DNA of 64,000 bases from contig NZ_LAKD02000049.1 of NCBI RefSeq assembly GCF_000968685.2, positions 62,001 to 126,000 of the forward strand. The letters are read 5' to 3'. The first letter of the stretch is position 1. Every line of letters begins with the position of its first letter. The position numbers and the translations under genes were made by a program. This document shows positions 43,068-54,199 of this stretch, in pieces. This DNA is from Streptomyces antioxidans (GTDB taxonomy: Bacteria > Actinomycetota > Actinomycetes > Streptomycetales > Streptomycetaceae). The notes under the pieces are model-generated. The model had not been told where the DNA came from. It did no database searches and saw only the letters and a program-made list of their open reading frames with translations.

Positions 43068-43850
43068 TCAGCAGTGGTGGCCGTGGCGGCCGAGGTTTTT
43101 CACGGGGGTCGCCCCGGGCCGGGACCACTGCGGCACGGGGCGGCTGGTCGGGCCCCAGGTGGTGTTCCCGTCCGCGTCCGAGCGCCAGGACCAACATCCG
43201 GCGCGCCCCTCGGGCCAGCCCTCTGGGGTCTCCTCCCACGCCTCGCCCCGGCCGTAGGGCGTCATGTCGAGCAGTCCGAGGGACCCGTTGACCCGCTCAT
43301 TGCCGCGGCCGGTCGTGGAGTAGGTGAGGAAGACGCGGTCGCCGTCGCGCAGGTAGGAGGTGAGATACCCCATGCTGCCGCCGGCCGGCCCTTCCACATC
43401 GCGCACCGAGTACCAGGGCTGGGGGTAGCCCATGAACTCGACGTAGGCGGCCACCTCTTCCCAGCGGCCCGTGGTCAGGACGGCGAACGAGACGCCGCGC
43501 GCGTTGAGGTAGTCCGCTTCCTTCAGATGCCAGGCCGTGGTGGTGCAGCCCTCGCACTGCCCCTGGTGCGGCGCGCCGTCGTACCACATGTGCTTGTAGA
43601 CCACGAGCTCGTCGCGGCCCTGGAACAGGTCAAGGAACGGGACCGGGCCGTCGGCTCCGACGACCTCGACCGTTCCGTCGAACTCCACCATCGGCAGCCG
43701 GCGGCGGGCCGCGGCGATGGCGTCGCCCTCGCGGGTGTGGGCCTTCTCGCGGACCAGCAGCTCGTCACGGGCGGCCTGCCAGGTGGCCGGGTCGACCACG
43801 GGCGGGCGGCCGGGCAGCGCGGCGGTCGGGTCGTCCGGTGTGGCCGTCAT
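43068..43850 (-). CDS. DUF899 thioredoxin-fold protein
   Basis: This 260-residue protein starts at ATG 43850 with GGAGGACACC upstream. Typical DUF899 segments are visible: WQAARDELLVREKAHTREGDAIAAARRRLPM, LVVYKHMWYDG, CEGCTTTAWHLKEADYLNARGVSFAVL (a CxxC in a thioredoxin-like position), and GSMGYLTSYLRDGDRVFLTYSTTGRG. The fold suggests a redox or peroxiredoxin-like function, but no activity is established. It stands alone, convergent to comEC. Confidence 0.85.
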   Translation of the reverse strand: MTATPDDPTAALPGRPPVVDPATWQAARDELLVREKAHTREGDAIAAARRRLPMVEFDGTVEVVGADGPVPFLDLFQGRDELVVYKHMWYDGAPHQGQCEGCTTTAWHLKEADYLNARGVSFAVLTTGRWEEVAAYVEFMGYPQPWYSVRDVEGPAGGSMGYLTSYLRDGDRVFLTYSTTGRGNERVNGSLGLLDMTPYGRGEAWEETPEGWPEGRAGCWSWRSDADGNTTWGPTSRPVPQWSRPGATPVKNLGRHGHHC

Positions 43851-43972
43851 GGTGTCCTCCGTGGTGTCTCGTACCGGTCAGCGTCGGCGTCAGCGCCCTA
43901 CGGCGCTCTCCGACGGTCACCAGAAGAGACTCCCGGCCCGGCCGGAACTCATCGCGGCTGGGAGCACCCGTC

Positions 43973-44515
43973 TCAGACGCGGTCCAGGGGGCGGTGGGGT
44001 CCGGCGGGGAGTTCGGCCTGGATCAGGTCGCCCGGGCGGACCGTGCCGCCCTCCCGCACGACGCTCATGACTCCGGCCTTACGGATGATGTTTCCGGTCT
44101 CGTCGCGGCCGACGACCCGCTTCAGGAGGCCGCTTTGGAAGTGGTCGATCTGCAGGCAGGGGTTGCGGAGGCCGGTGACCTCCAGCACTGCCTCGTCGCC
44201 GATGCGCAGCAGGGTGCCGACGGGGAGGGCGAGCAGGTCGATGCCGCGGGTGGTGATGTTCTCGCCCAGGTCACCGGGCAGGACCTTGAAGCCCTCCGCA
44301 CTGACCTCCGCGAAGAGTTCCTCGTGGATGAGGTGGACCTGGCGCAGGTTCGGCTGGGTGGGGTCCTGGGCGACACGGGAGCGGTGTTTGACCGTTACAC
44401 CGGCGTGGACGTCGCCCTCGACGCCGAGGCCGGTGAGCAGGGTGATGCTGTCCCGGTTCGGCTTGGTGAACGTGTACTCGCCGTTGCTGCTGACTGCCGT
44501 CACAGTGCCGCTCAT
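43973..44515 (-). CDS. MOSC domain protein
   Basis: The protein has 180 residues from ATG 44515. MOSC hallmarks are GVEGDVHAGVTVKHRSRVAQDPTQPNLRQVHLIHEELF, PGDLGENITTRGIDLLAL and the conserved Cys in LRNPCLQIDHFQSGL. The Cys of MOSC domains carries sulfur in molybdenum cofactor sulfuration or N-hydroxylated-base reduction systems. It is a stand-alone MOSC (YiiM-like) with no molybdopterin genes nearby. Confidence 0.9.
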   Translation of the reverse strand: MSGTVTAVSSNGEYTFTKPNRDSITLLTGLGVEGDVHAGVTVKHRSRVAQDPTQPNLRQVHLIHEELFAEVSAEGFKVLPGDLGENITTRGIDLLALPVGTLLRIGDEAVLEVTGLRNPCLQIDHFQSGLLKRVVGRDETGNIIRKAGVMSVVREGGTVRPGDLIQAELPAGPHRPLDRV

Positions 44516-44570
44516 CCTCGGCGTCCCCCTCTTCCGTGACCACGGTTGTCTATGGGCCCAGTCTCGGACG

Positions 44571-44849
44571 TCATTCGGCCTCAAGCCAGCCGTCGTACTC
44601 ATCCGCGAGCGCGTCCAGCGCCGTCGGGTCCAGCCGGCCGGCCGGGTCCTCGACGACCACCAGCCACTGGGCGTCCTCGGCGTCGTCCTCGCCCGCCAGG
44701 GCCTCCCGCACCAGCTGGGGCTCCTGGGCCACACCGAAGCGCTCGGGAAGGGCCCCGGCCACCTCCTCCGCCGCGTCGCGGTCGGGGAGCACCAGGATGT
44801 GCCGGGCGCCGTTCAGTCCTTCATCGATCACCGGAACATTGTCGGACAT
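44571..44849 (-). CDS. Small acidic hypothetical protein (92 aa)
   Basis: A 92-residue ORF reads MSDNVPVIDEGLNGARHILVLPDRDAAEEVAGALPE, then LVREALAGEDDAEDAQWLVVVEDP, then LDALADEYDGWLEAE. It is acidic, with an alternating beta-alpha pattern like a ferredoxin-type or RraB-like fold, but I do not recognise it firmly. It is divergent to holA with only 44 bp between starts. High third-position GC supports it being real. Confidence 0.65.
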   Translation of the reverse strand: MSDNVPVIDEGLNGARHILVLPDRDAAEEVAGALPERFGVAQEPQLVREALAGEDDAEDAQWLVVVEDPAGRLDPTALDALADEYDGWLEAE

Positions 44850-44893
44850 CCGGACGGCGGGGCTGTCGGTGGTCCGTGGGATGCTGGACCGCG

Positions 44894-45883
44894 ATGGCCA
44901 GGAAGACGACGACCGACGATCCGCTCGCCCCCGTGACCCTCGCCGTGGGGCAGGAGGAGCTGCTGCTCGACCGCGCCGTGCAGCAGGTGGTGGCGGCCGC
45001 GCGCGCGGCCGACCCCGACACCGATGTGCGCGACCTCATGCCCGACGCGCTCCAGCCCGGCACCCTCGCCGAGCTGGCCAGCCCCTCGCTCTTCGCCGAG
45101 CGCAAGGTCGTGGTGGTGCGCAACGCACAGGATCTGTCGGCCGACACGATCAAGGACGTGAAGGGCTATCTCGGCACCCCCGCCGAGGAGATCACCCTGG
45201 TGCTGCTGCACGCGGGCGGTGCCAAGGGCAAGGGGCTGCTCGACGCCGCCCGTAAGGCCGGGGCGCGCGAGGTCGCCTGCCCGAAGATGACCAAGCCCGC
45301 CGACCGGCTGGCGTTCGTGCGGTCGGAGTTCCGCGGCACCGGCCGGTCGGCCACTCCCGAGGCATGCCAGGCCCTGGTCGACGCGATTGGGAGCGATCTG
45401 CGCGAGCTGGCCAGTGCGGTCTCCCAGCTGGTGGCCGATGTCGAGGGCACGATCGACGAGGCCGTCGTCGCCCGCTACTACACCGGCCGTGCCGAGACGT
45501 CCAGCTTCACCGTCGCCGACCGCGCCGTCGAGGGCCGCGCGGCCGAGGCGCTGGAAGCCCTGCGCTGGGCCGTCTCCACCGGGGTGCCGCCGGTGCTGAT
45601 CACCAGCGCCCTGGCCCAGGGCGTCCGCTCCATCGGCAAGCTGGCCTCGGCGCCGCGCGGCGCCCGCCCCGGCGACCTCGCCCGTGAGCTGGGCATGCCG
45701 CCGTGGAAGATCGACCGGGTGCGGCAGCAGATGCGCGGCTGGTCGGCGGACGGAGTGGCCATCGCGCTGCGGGCCATCGCCGAGGCCGACGCGGGGGTCA
45801 AGGGCGGCGGGGACGATCCGGAGTACGCCCTGGAGAAGGCCGTCGTCACGATCGCCCGCGCCGCGAGGACAGCCCGCCGCTGA
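44894..45883 (+). CDS. holA: DNA polymerase III subunit delta
   Basis: At 329 residues it is the normal length for the clamp-loader delta subunit. Segments LAVGQEELLLDRAVQQVVAAARA, SLFAERKVVVVRNAQDL and the C-terminal collar region ELGMPPWKIDRVRQQMRGW are typical. ATG 44894 begins MARKTTTDDPLAPVTL just before the conserved part. Delta opens the beta clamp for loading. The location close to rpsT is conserved in actinomycetes. Confidence 0.95.
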   Translation: MARKTTTDDPLAPVTLAVGQEELLLDRAVQQVVAAARAADPDTDVRDLMPDALQPGTLAELASPSLFAERKVVVVRNAQDLSADTIKDVKGYLGTPAEEITLVLLHAGGAKGKGLLDAARKAGAREVACPKMTKPADRLAFVRSEFRGTGRSATPEACQALVDAIGSDLRELASAVSQLVADVEGTIDEAVVARYYTGRAETSSFTVADRAVEGRAAEALEALRWAVSTGVPPVLITSALAQGVRSIGKLASAPRGARPGDLARELGMPPWKIDRVRQQMRGWSADGVAIALRAIAEADAGVKGGGDDPEYALEKAVVTIARAARTARR

Positions 45884-46105
45884 CCGGGCACGGTCCCGTC
45901 CCCGAACCGGGGCTGCCTGCGTCCCGGGGCGCGCCCCTGGCTTCGTTGGGGTTCTGCCCCTGCCTGGGCTTGGGCTCTGTCCCGAGGCTTACTTGGGCTG
46001 CGCTCCGTGAGTCGGGGACACGGGCTCAGTTCCCGGGGTCGGTTGGGCGTTCGGTCCGTTGCGTGCGTGCCCTGATGGGTGTGCGTGGCGTGTGCTGGCT
46101 TGGCC
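45884..46105. repeat. Degenerate GGGGC/GCCCC-rich convergent spacer
   Basis: The 222 bp between the converging holA and the membrane protein gene contain imperfect copies of GGGGCTGC..., GGGGTTCTGCCCC and GGGCTCTGTCCC. These resemble decayed members of the intergenic family seen at 54200-54400. No gene is seen. Confidence 0.5.
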
Positions 46106-46969
46106 TTACTGCTTCATCTTCTCCAGCGTCGCCTTCGCGCTCTTCTTGAGCATCTCGGTGGCCTCCTCCGGCGTCTTGGCCGAGGTGCCTGAGGAGGTCG
46201 ACACATACTCCGACCAGGTCGACTGATATGTCATCCAGCCGTCCCGCACGGCGAGGATCACATAGGCGCCGGTGTTGGAGGTGCTGCGCTTGCTCTCCTG
46301 CCTCACCACATACGCCTCTTCGCCCAGCCCCCTGACCGGGCTCACCGCATAGCTGTAGGTGGACGTCTTCTGGTCCTCGTACGCCCGGTACTGGGCCTCG
46401 AACTCGGGGCCCGGGTCGGTCTTCTTGTGCAGCGACGCCGTTGTGTAGACCCACACTGAGGAGTAGTCGCTGCTGCTCGCGTCGCTCGGCTCGAAGTCGA
46501 TGTTGCAGGTCATCGAGTCCAGCGCGGGGCTCTCGGAGCTGCTGTGCTGGGGGTTCGACGACGAGCCGTTCCCGTCCTTGTGCTCGTACCCGGAGTCCTT
46601 GAAGGCCTGGGAGTCCGTGGAGCCGCACAGATCGGTCGTATAGCGGTAGCCCGCGAGATCGGCCTCCGCCTCTTTCCCGTCGAAGCCTCCCGTGGCGAAC
46701 AGCACCCCGGCCCAGACCGCCGAGGCGACGACGGCCCCGCCCAGACCCCACAGCCAGCCCTTGCCGCTGCCCCCGCCCCCGGGGCCCACGGGAGGCGCGT
46801 CGGCAGGCATGCCCGGTGCGCCCATCGGGCCGTGACCGTGGCCGTAGCCGTACCCGTAGCCCCCGAGGGGGACAGAGGGCATCGTCGGCTGGGCGTACGG
46901 ATTGTGCTGAGGCGGCTGGGGCGGCTGCGGCGGCCCATACGGATTGGGTGTTTCCCCCGGTGTCGACAT
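46106..46969 (-). CDS. Single-TM protein with Pro/Tyr/Gly N-terminus
   Basis: The protein has 287 residues. The N-terminal 65 residues are Pro/Gly/Tyr rich (NPYGPPQPPQPPQHNPYAQP; GYGYGYGHGHGP). A membrane span follows (about 72-92, WLWGLGGAVVASAVWAGVLFA), then an extracellular domain with a CGSTD...SMTCNID Cys pair. The layout is common among actinomycete secreted/anchored proteins that carry DUF3558-like lipid or ligand-binding folds; no specific function seen. A TATGTT box 6 nt upstream of ATG marks the start. Confidence 0.75.
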   Translation of the reverse strand: MSTPGETPNPYGPPQPPQPPQHNPYAQPTMPSVPLGGYGYGYGHGHGPMGAPGMPADAPPVGPGGGGSGKGWLWGLGGAVVASAVWAGVLFATGGFDGKEAEADLAGYRYTTDLCGSTDSQAFKDSGYEHKDGNGSSSNPQHSSSESPALDSMTCNIDFEPSDASSSDYSSVWVYTTASLHKKTDPGPEFEAQYRAYEDQKTSTYSYAVSPVRGLGEEAYVVRQESKRSTSNTGAYVILAVRDGWMTYQSTWSEYVSTSSGTSAKTPEEATEMLKKSAKATLEKMKQ

Positions 46970-46975
46970 GACGTG

Positions 46976-46981
46976 AACATA
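46976..46981 (-). promoter_or_regulatory. -10-like box, leaderless start of the 46106 gene
   Basis: On the minus strand TATGTT is followed by CACGTC and then the ATG (46969): 6-nt spacing as in the other leaderless cases. Confidence 0.55.
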
Positions 46982-46999
46982 CCCGGATTAAGCGCGAAA

Positions 47000-47036
47000 G
47001 CCCCGCGCTGCCCTGGGGAAAGGACAGGCGCGGGGC
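47000..47036. terminator. Terminator after rpsT
   Basis: GCCCCGCG (47000-47007) and CGCGGGGC (47029-47036) pair, extended by CTG/CAG inside. The hairpin lies beyond the rpsT stop on the minus strand and just upstream of the 46106 gene. Confidence 0.75.
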
Positions 47037-47169
47037 CTTCGTGTCGATCAAGTGCGCCGCACCCGCGTGGCGAACGCAGGCCGCGTGCGGCGCGGTGCCG
47101 CTGAGGGGGCTGAAAGGGCCTCGGCTGCCGGCTGGAGCGGGTGAGAGGGACCGCTGTGCCCAAACCGGC

Positions 47170-47245
47170 TGGAGACCGGCCCCGTAAGGCATCAGCCCCG
47201 TAAGGCATTCAGCCCTGGAGGCGTCAGCCCCGGAGGCGTCAGCCC
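47170..47245. repeat. Short degenerate repeats downstream of rpsT
   Basis: CAGCCCCGTAAGGCAT is followed by CAGCCCTGGAGGCGT, CAGCCCCGGAGGCGT and CAGCCCTGGAGG: a roughly 15-bp unit repeated about five times with drift, running up to the rpsT stop. Confidence 0.7.
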
Positions 47246-47505
47246 TGGAGGGTGGAGACGTGCTGGGCGAGCGCCGACTTCTTGTTGGCGGCGTTGTTCT
47301 TGTGCAGAACACCCTTGCTGACGGCCTTGTCGAGCTTGCGCGCGGCGATGCGGATGGCCTCGTTGGCCTTCTCGGCGTCACCGGCGGCCACGGCCTCGTG
47401 GGTGCGGCGGATGGCGGTCTTCAGCTCGGACTTGACCGCCTTGTTGCGCAGGCGCGCCTTCTCGTTCGTCTTGTTCCGCTTGATCTGGGACTTGATGTTC
47501 GCCAC
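47239..47505 (-). CDS. rpsT: 30S ribosomal protein S20
   Basis: At 88 residues it reads [25 protein letters not shown], then [26 protein letters not shown], the standard S20. The GTG start at 47505 is chosen because the S20 N-terminus begins there. It binds 16S rRNA early in 30S assembly. It is divergent from lepA and followed by a terminator. Confidence 0.98.
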   Translation of the reverse strand: MANIKSQIKRNKTNEKARLRNKAVKSELKTAIRRTHEAVAAGDAEKANEAIRIAARKLDKAVSKGVLHKNNAANKKSALAQHVSTLQG

Positions 47506-47841
47506 GTAAAAGCCTTCGCAGGTTCGTTGGGTTTCACTTGCTTCGTGGTGCGTCCGTGCCCATGGAGTCCGTGAAGACGTCCATGACGTCCGTAAGGCGT
47601 CCATGGCGTCCGTCCGTGAAGACGTCCATCGCGTCCCCCACAGAGACGTCCTCCACGGAGATGCCCCCCACGCGGATGTCCTCGGAGATCTCCGCGACAG
47701 AGGGGACACGAGACACAGTCGGCCAGGTTACCAGCAGGGTCCATGGCGTCCCAAACCCGGAAGAGGTCGCCGTTCATGGGACCATGGACGGGACTGACCC
47801 ATACCGATAACACCGAGTCCCGCCTAGACACAGGACCCCGC
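47506..47841. other. rpsT-lepA divergent region with tandem repeats
   Basis: This 336-bp region holds an 18-bp direct repeat GTCCGTGAAGACGTCCAT (47567-47584 and 47612-47629) embedded in GACGTCC/GCGTCC-rich DNA. It also holds a possible small minus-strand ORF (47534-47716). GATAAC at about 47814-47819 could belong to a lepA promoter. No definite promoter pair was identified. Confidence 0.6.
47534..47716 (-). CDS. Possible 60-aa ORF upstream of rpsT
   Basis: A GTG-started ORF of 60 residues (beginning [22 protein letters not shown] and containing MDVFTD twice) lies 28 bp upstream of rpsT on the same strand. Third positions are mostly G or C. However, the complementary plus-strand frame shares those positions, so base use cannot decide. 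No ribosome-binding site is convincing. It may be a spurious reading of the repeats. Confidence 0.2.
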   Translation of the reverse strand: MSRVPSVAEISEDIRVGGISVEDVSVGDAMDVFTDGRHGRLTDVMDVFTDSMGTDAPRSK

Positions 47842-49719
47842 GTGCCCGCGACCCCTACCAATGTGCCGGAGCCGAGCCGTACCGACCCGGCTCTGATCCG
47901 TAACTTCTGCATCATCGCGCACATCGACCACGGCAAGTCGACGCTCGCCGACCGCATGCTCCAGCTGACCGGGGTGGTCGAGCAGCGGCAGATGCGCGCG
48001 CAGTATCTCGACCGCATGGACATCGAGCGCGAGCGCGGCATCACGATCAAGTCCCAGGCGGTCCGGCTGCCCTGGGCGCCGACGAAGGACGAGGGCGGCG
48101 AGCCCGCCACCCACATCCTCAACATGATCGACACCCCCGGCCATGTGGACTTCACCTATGAGGTCTCGCGCTCCCTCGCCGCGTGCGAGGGGTGCATCCT
48201 GCTGGTGGACGCGGCCCAGGGCATCGAGGCCCAGACCCTCGCCAACCTCTATCTGGCGATGGAGCACGACCTCACGATCATCCCGGTCCTCAACAAGATC
48301 GACCTGCCCGCCGCCCAGCCCGAGAAGTACGCCGCCGAGCTCGCCCACCTCATCGGCTGTGACCTCTCCGATGTGCTGAGGGTGTCCGCCAAGACCGGCG
48401 AGGGCGTGGCCGAGCTGCTGGACCGGGTCGTGGAGCTGGTGCCCGCGCCGGTGGGCGTGTACGACGCCCCCGCCCGCGCGATGATCTTCGACTCCGTCTA
48501 TGACGCCTACCGGGGCGTCGTGACCTATGTGAAGGTCGTCGACGGCACGCTCAGCAGGCGCGAGCGGATCAAGATGATGTCCACCGGCGCCGCCCATGAG
48601 CTGCTGGAGATCGGCACCAACTCGCCGGAGATGACCCCCGCCGACGGCCTGTCCGTGGGCGAGGTGGGCTATCTGATCACCGGTGTGAAGGATGTCCGCC
48701 AGTCCAAGGTCGGTGACACGATCACCCAGGTCAGCGGCGGTGCGCAGGAGCCGCTGGGCGGCTACAAGGACCCGAAGCCGATGGTGTTCTCGGGGCTGTA
48801 TCCGCTGGACGGCTCGGACTACCCCGAGCTGCGCGAGGCCCTGGACAAGCTGCAGCTCAACGATGCCGCGCTGGTCTACGAGCCGGAGACCTCGGCCGCG
48901 CTCGGCTTCGGCTTCCGCGTCGGCTTCCTCGGGCTGCTGCACCTGGAGGTCATCCGTGAGCGCCTGGAGCGCGAATTCAATCTCGACCTGATCGCCACCG
49001 CGCCCAATGTGGTCTACCGGGTGGACATGGAGGACGGCACCGAGCACACGGTGACCAACCCCAGCGAGTTCCCGGTGGGCAAGATCGACACGGTGCACGA
49101 GCCGGTCGTACGGGGCACCATCCTCGCCCCGAGCGAGTTCATCGGCGCGATCATGGAGCTGTGCCAGAACCGCCGCGGGGTGCTGCTCGGCATGGACTAC
49201 CTCTCCGAGGACCGGGTCGAGATCCGCTACACCCTGCCGCTCGCCGAGGTCGTCTTCGACTTCTTCGACCAGCTGAAGTCCAAGACCCGCGGCTATGCCT
49301 CGCTCGACTACGAGCCCACCGGTGAGCAGACCTCCGAGCTGGTCAAGGTTGACATCCTGCTGCACGGCGACAAGGTGGACGCGTTCTCGGCGATCACCCA
49401 TAAGGACAAGGCGTACGCGTACGGCGTCCGGCTGGTCGCCAAGCTGCGCGAGCTCATCCCGCGGCAGAACTTCGAGGTGCCCATCCAGGCGGCCATCGGC
49501 TCCCGGGTGATCGCCCGGGAGACGGTCCGTGCCATCCGTAAGGACGTCCTCGCCAAGTGCTACGGCGGTGACATCTCGCGTAAGCGGAAGCTGCTGGAGA
49601 AGCAGAAGGAAGGCAAGAAGCGGATGAAGATGGTCGGCAACGTGGAGGTGCCCCAGGAGGCCTTCATCGCGGTGCTGTCCTCCGACTCCGACGGCAAGGA
49701 CTCCAAGGCGAAGAAGTAG
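47842..49719 (+). CDS. lepA: Elongation factor 4 (LepA)
   Basis: This 625-residue translational GTPase has [17 protein letters not shown] as its P-loop, RGITIK as switch I, DTPGHVDF and NKIDLPAA. The EF-G-like domains and the LepA-specific C-terminal domain follow ([39 protein letters not shown]). GTG 47842 gives a roughly 15-residue lead before the G domain. LepA acts on stalled ribosomes or in 30S biogenesis. A terminator follows. Confidence 0.97.
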   Translation: MPATPTNVPEPSRTDPALIRNFCIIAHIDHGKSTLADRMLQLTGVVEQRQMRAQYLDRMDIERERGITIKSQAVRLPWAPTKDEGGEPATHILNMIDTPGHVDFTYEVSRSLAACEGCILLVDAAQGIEAQTLANLYLAMEHDLTIIPVLNKIDLPAAQPEKYAAELAHLIGCDLSDVLRVSAKTGEGVAELLDRVVELVPAPVGVYDAPARAMIFDSVYDAYRGVVTYVKVVDGTLSRRERIKMMSTGAAHELLEIGTNSPEMTPADGLSVGEVGYLITGVKDVRQSKVGDTITQVSGGAQEPLGGYKDPKPMVFSGLYPLDGSDYPELREALDKLQLNDAALVYEPETSAALGFGFRVGFLGLLHLEVIRERLEREFNLDLIATAPNVVYRVDMEDGTEHTVTNPSEFPVGKIDTVHEPVVRGTILAPSEFIGAIMELCQNRRGVLLGMDYLSEDRVEIRYTLPLAEVVFDFFDQLKSKTRGYASLDYEPTGEQTSELVKVDILLHGDKVDAFSAITHKDKAYAYGVRLVAKLRELIPRQNFEVPIQAAIGSRVIARETVRAIRKDVLAKCYGGDISRKRKLLEKQKEGKKRMKMVGNVEVPQEAFIAVLSSDSDGKDSKAKK

Positions 49720-49748
49720 GGCCGGACGTAGGACCAGAAGGAGGATCC

Positions 49749-49777
49749 GGGCCCGGCGTGCTGGATGCGCCGGGCCC
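49749..49777 (+). terminator. Terminator after lepA
   Basis: A perfect 10-bp stem GGGCCCGGCG/CGCCGGGCCC with a 9-nt loop is followed by a pyrimidine tract (CCCCCTTTC), 30 nt after the lepA stop. Confidence 0.85.
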
Positions 49778-49946
49778 GCCCCCTTTCGGGCGCTTCTCCG
49801 GGGCGTCCCGTGAGAACAACTGGGCATCTCATGAGAACAACGTGACCCGGCCCCCTTACGCCGTAAGGATTCGGCCCCTACCCTGATCACCTACTCGAAG
49901 GTTACTCGCGAGTCACCAAGCAATGATGCGGGCCCCGGAGGATGCC

Positions 49947-51836
<1,890 letters not shown>

Positions 51837-52028
51837 GGTTTAACGGACAAGGATACGACCCTGCACCGGATTTCGGGTTGACCGGCCCGCAGAACACATT
51901 AATTTTCCCCTTATCGCGGTTCACTTGCGTAACCCGGTGCATATGGGGGCGGTCCGTCTGTCACTCTGTCCGTGCCGGATACGGTTACGGATACGGCGTT
52001 ATGACGGAGCTTCTTCAGGAGCCGCACA

Positions 52029-54137
52029 GTGGGGACGTCATCTTCTGCCACTTCTGGTGGGTCGGTTGAGGGCGGTGAGGTGGTTCTACCGGTCGGGGGT
52101 GGGGTCGGCCCCGTCCGTACCAGCGCGTCGGCGCGGGTCAACCTGCCCTGCAGTCCGCTCGCGGCCTCGGCCGCGCGCCGGTTCGTCCGTGCCGCCCTCG
52201 CCGACTGGGCCGCGCTCGAGGTGCCGGCCGCCGACCGGGTCACCGACGAGGTGGCGGACGAGGCCGTACTGCTGGTGAGCGAGCTGGTCACCAACGCGGT
52301 GGTGCACGCAGGGACCGCCGTCGAGGTGAGCTGTGCGCTGGATGTGTCGGACCGCGAGGGCGAGCCTCCGTCCCTGGTGGTGGAGGTGACCGACCGCCAT
52401 CCCGCCCGGGTGGTGCGCGGCGATCCGCCGGACGCGGACGAGCCGCCGGAGTTCGCCGGGGGCCACGGGCTGCGGCTGGTGACCGAGATCGCCGAGTCCT
52501 GGGGGACGACCTATCGGCGGGCGACCAAGTCGGTGTGGTTCCAGATGGCGGTGGCGCCCACGGTCCCGGCCGCCGCGGGGGCCAGGGGCTCGGCCTTCAG
52601 GGACGCCGCGGCCGCCATGGATGCCACGGGTCCCGTGGACGCGGCGAACGCGACCGCGGCCGGGCCGGACGGCGGCTTCGGGACCGGGGCCTACCCGGAG
52701 GGCCTGGGGCCCGGGCCTGTCGGTGAAGGCCGTAAGGACAGCGTCGAAGCCGTCGAGATCGTCGCGCCCGCGCAGGGCCTCGTCCCGGTCCGCCGCGACC
52801 CCGAGTGGATCCAGCGCGGCGCGCTCTCCTTCCTCGCCGAGGCGTCCGATCTGCTGGCCGGGCAGTTCGACGAGGACATGGTGACCTCGCTGGCCGGACA
52901 GCTGCTGGTGCCCCGGCTCGCCGACTGGTGCGCGATCTGGCTCGACTCCACCAGCGGTCCGCCGCGGCTGGCCCGGGTCTGGCACGCCAGCGAGGGGCGC
53001 ATCGAGGGCCTGCGGCAGGTGCTCGAGAAGGAGCCGCCCCATGTGCCCACCGCCGTCCGCGGCAGCGCCGTGGAGTGGCCCTGGCCGGCCGATCCCGCGG
53101 CGTACGGACCCGGCGGCGCGGCCCTCGCGTGCAGGCTGGTTGCGGGCGGCCGGGCGCTCGGCACGCTGCTGCTGGGGCGGGCCGGGCTGGTGCGGATGCC
53201 CGCCGAAGTGGTCGGCCTGATCGAGGACTTCGCCCGCCGTGTCGCCCTGGCGCTCGCCTCCGCCCGCCGCTACACCCGGCAGGCGACCATCAGCCGGGTG
53301 CTCCAGCGCGGGCTGCTGCCGTCCGTGATCCCGCGGATCCCCGGGGTCGAGTCGGCGGTGGTGTACGAGCCGACCGGCGAGATCTCGGCCGGGGGCGACT
53401 TCTACGACGTCTTCCCGGCCGGTGACGGCCGCTGGTGCTTCGTCCTGGGCGACGTCTGCGGGAACGGCCCGGAGGCAGCCGTGGTGACCGGCCTCGTCCG
53501 GCCCTGGCTGCGGCTGCTCGCCCGCGAGGGGTACGGCGTGGGAGAGGTCCTGGACCGGCTCAACCAGCTGCTGGGCGAGGAGGCGGTGGAGCAGGCCGTC
53601 GAGGGCGCCGCGGAGGCCGTGGTGGCCGGTGTGGAGGCCGTGGGAGGCCCCGCCGGGGTCGTGGAGCTGGTGGACGGCGGCCTGGTCGGGGGCGCGGGGC
53701 CGACGGCGGGCGGCGGGATCGCGCGGTTCCTGTCGCTGCTGTACGGGGAGCTGGAACCGCTGGGCGACGGCCTGGGGGTGCGCTGCACGCTGGCCAGCGC
53801 GGGGCATCCGCTGCCGCTGGTGCTGCGGCCCGACGGCGAGGTGCGGACGGTCGCGGCGCCGCAGATACTGCTGGGCGTCGTGGACGATGTGTCGTACGAG
53901 AGTGAATCGTTCGATCTGACGCCCGGGGAAACGCTGCTCTGTGTGACGGACGGGGTGACGGAGCACCGGTCGGGTGACCGGCAGTTCGACGACGAGGACG
54001 GCCTGGCGGCGGCGTTCGCGCTGTGCACGGGGCTGAGCGCGCGGCAGGTCGCGGAGCGGGTGCGCCGGGCGGTGGACGAGTTCGCGGCGGAGCCGCCGGA
54101 CGACGATCTGGCGATGCTGGTCCTGAAGGTGCTCTAG
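52029..54137 (+). CDS. RsbU/SpoIIE-type protein phosphatase with HATPase and GAF domains
   Basis: This 702-residue protein has three domains. An RsbW-like HATPase (about residues 35-175) carries LLVSELVTNAVVHA and GGHGLRLV. A GAF-like domain lies at about 265-430 (AEASDLLAGQFDEDMVTSLAGQLLVPRLADWCAIWL). A SpoIIE/PP2C domain (about 440-702) has SAGGDFYDVFPAGDGRWCFVLGDVCGNG and PDDDLAMLVLKVL. A roughly 45-residue Glu/Val/Ala/Gly insertion (about 517-563) interrupts the PP2C domain. Such proteins switch anti-sigma/anti-anti-sigma partners. GTG 52029 has AGGAG upstream; no sigma-factor gene is adjacent. Confidence 0.9.
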   Translation: MGTSSSATSGGSVEGGEVVLPVGGGVGPVRTSASARVNLPCSPLAASAARRFVRAALADWAALEVPAADRVTDEVADEAVLLVSELVTNAVVHAGTAVEVSCALDVSDREGEPPSLVVEVTDRHPARVVRGDPPDADEPPEFAGGHGLRLVTEIAESWGTTYRRATKSVWFQMAVAPTVPAAAGARGSAFRDAAAAMDATGPVDAANATAAGPDGGFGTGAYPEGLGPGPVGEGRKDSVEAVEIVAPAQGLVPVRRDPEWIQRGALSFLAEASDLLAGQFDEDMVTSLAGQLLVPRLADWCAIWLDSTSGPPRLARVWHASEGRIEGLRQVLEKEPPHVPTAVRGSAVEWPWPADPAAYGPGGAALACRLVAGGRALGTLLLGRAGLVRMPAEVVGLIEDFARRVALALASARRYTRQATISRVLQRGLLPSVIPRIPGVESAVVYEPTGEISAGGDFYDVFPAGDGRWCFVLGDVCGNGPEAAVVTGLVRPWLRLLAREGYGVGEVLDRLNQLLGEEAVEQAVEGAAEAVVAGVEAVGGPAGVVELVDGGLVGGAGPTAGGGIARFLSLLYGELEPLGDGLGVRCTLASAGHPLPLVLRPDGEVRTVAAPQILLGVVDDVSYESESFDLTPGETLLCVTDGVTEHRSGDRQFDDEDGLAAAFALCTGLSARQVAERVRRAVDEFAAEPPDDDLAMLVLKVL

Positions 54138-54199
54138 GGCGCGTTGCGCGTCCGGCGCTGCGGGGGCGTCCGGCGGGTCGTGGCGCCTGCGGCGGGCTG

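Noticed and set aside
42981-44936. Plus-strand 650-codon frame opposite the DUF899 and MOSC genes
   Set aside because: Antisense to two genes with clear family motifs; product is low complexity.
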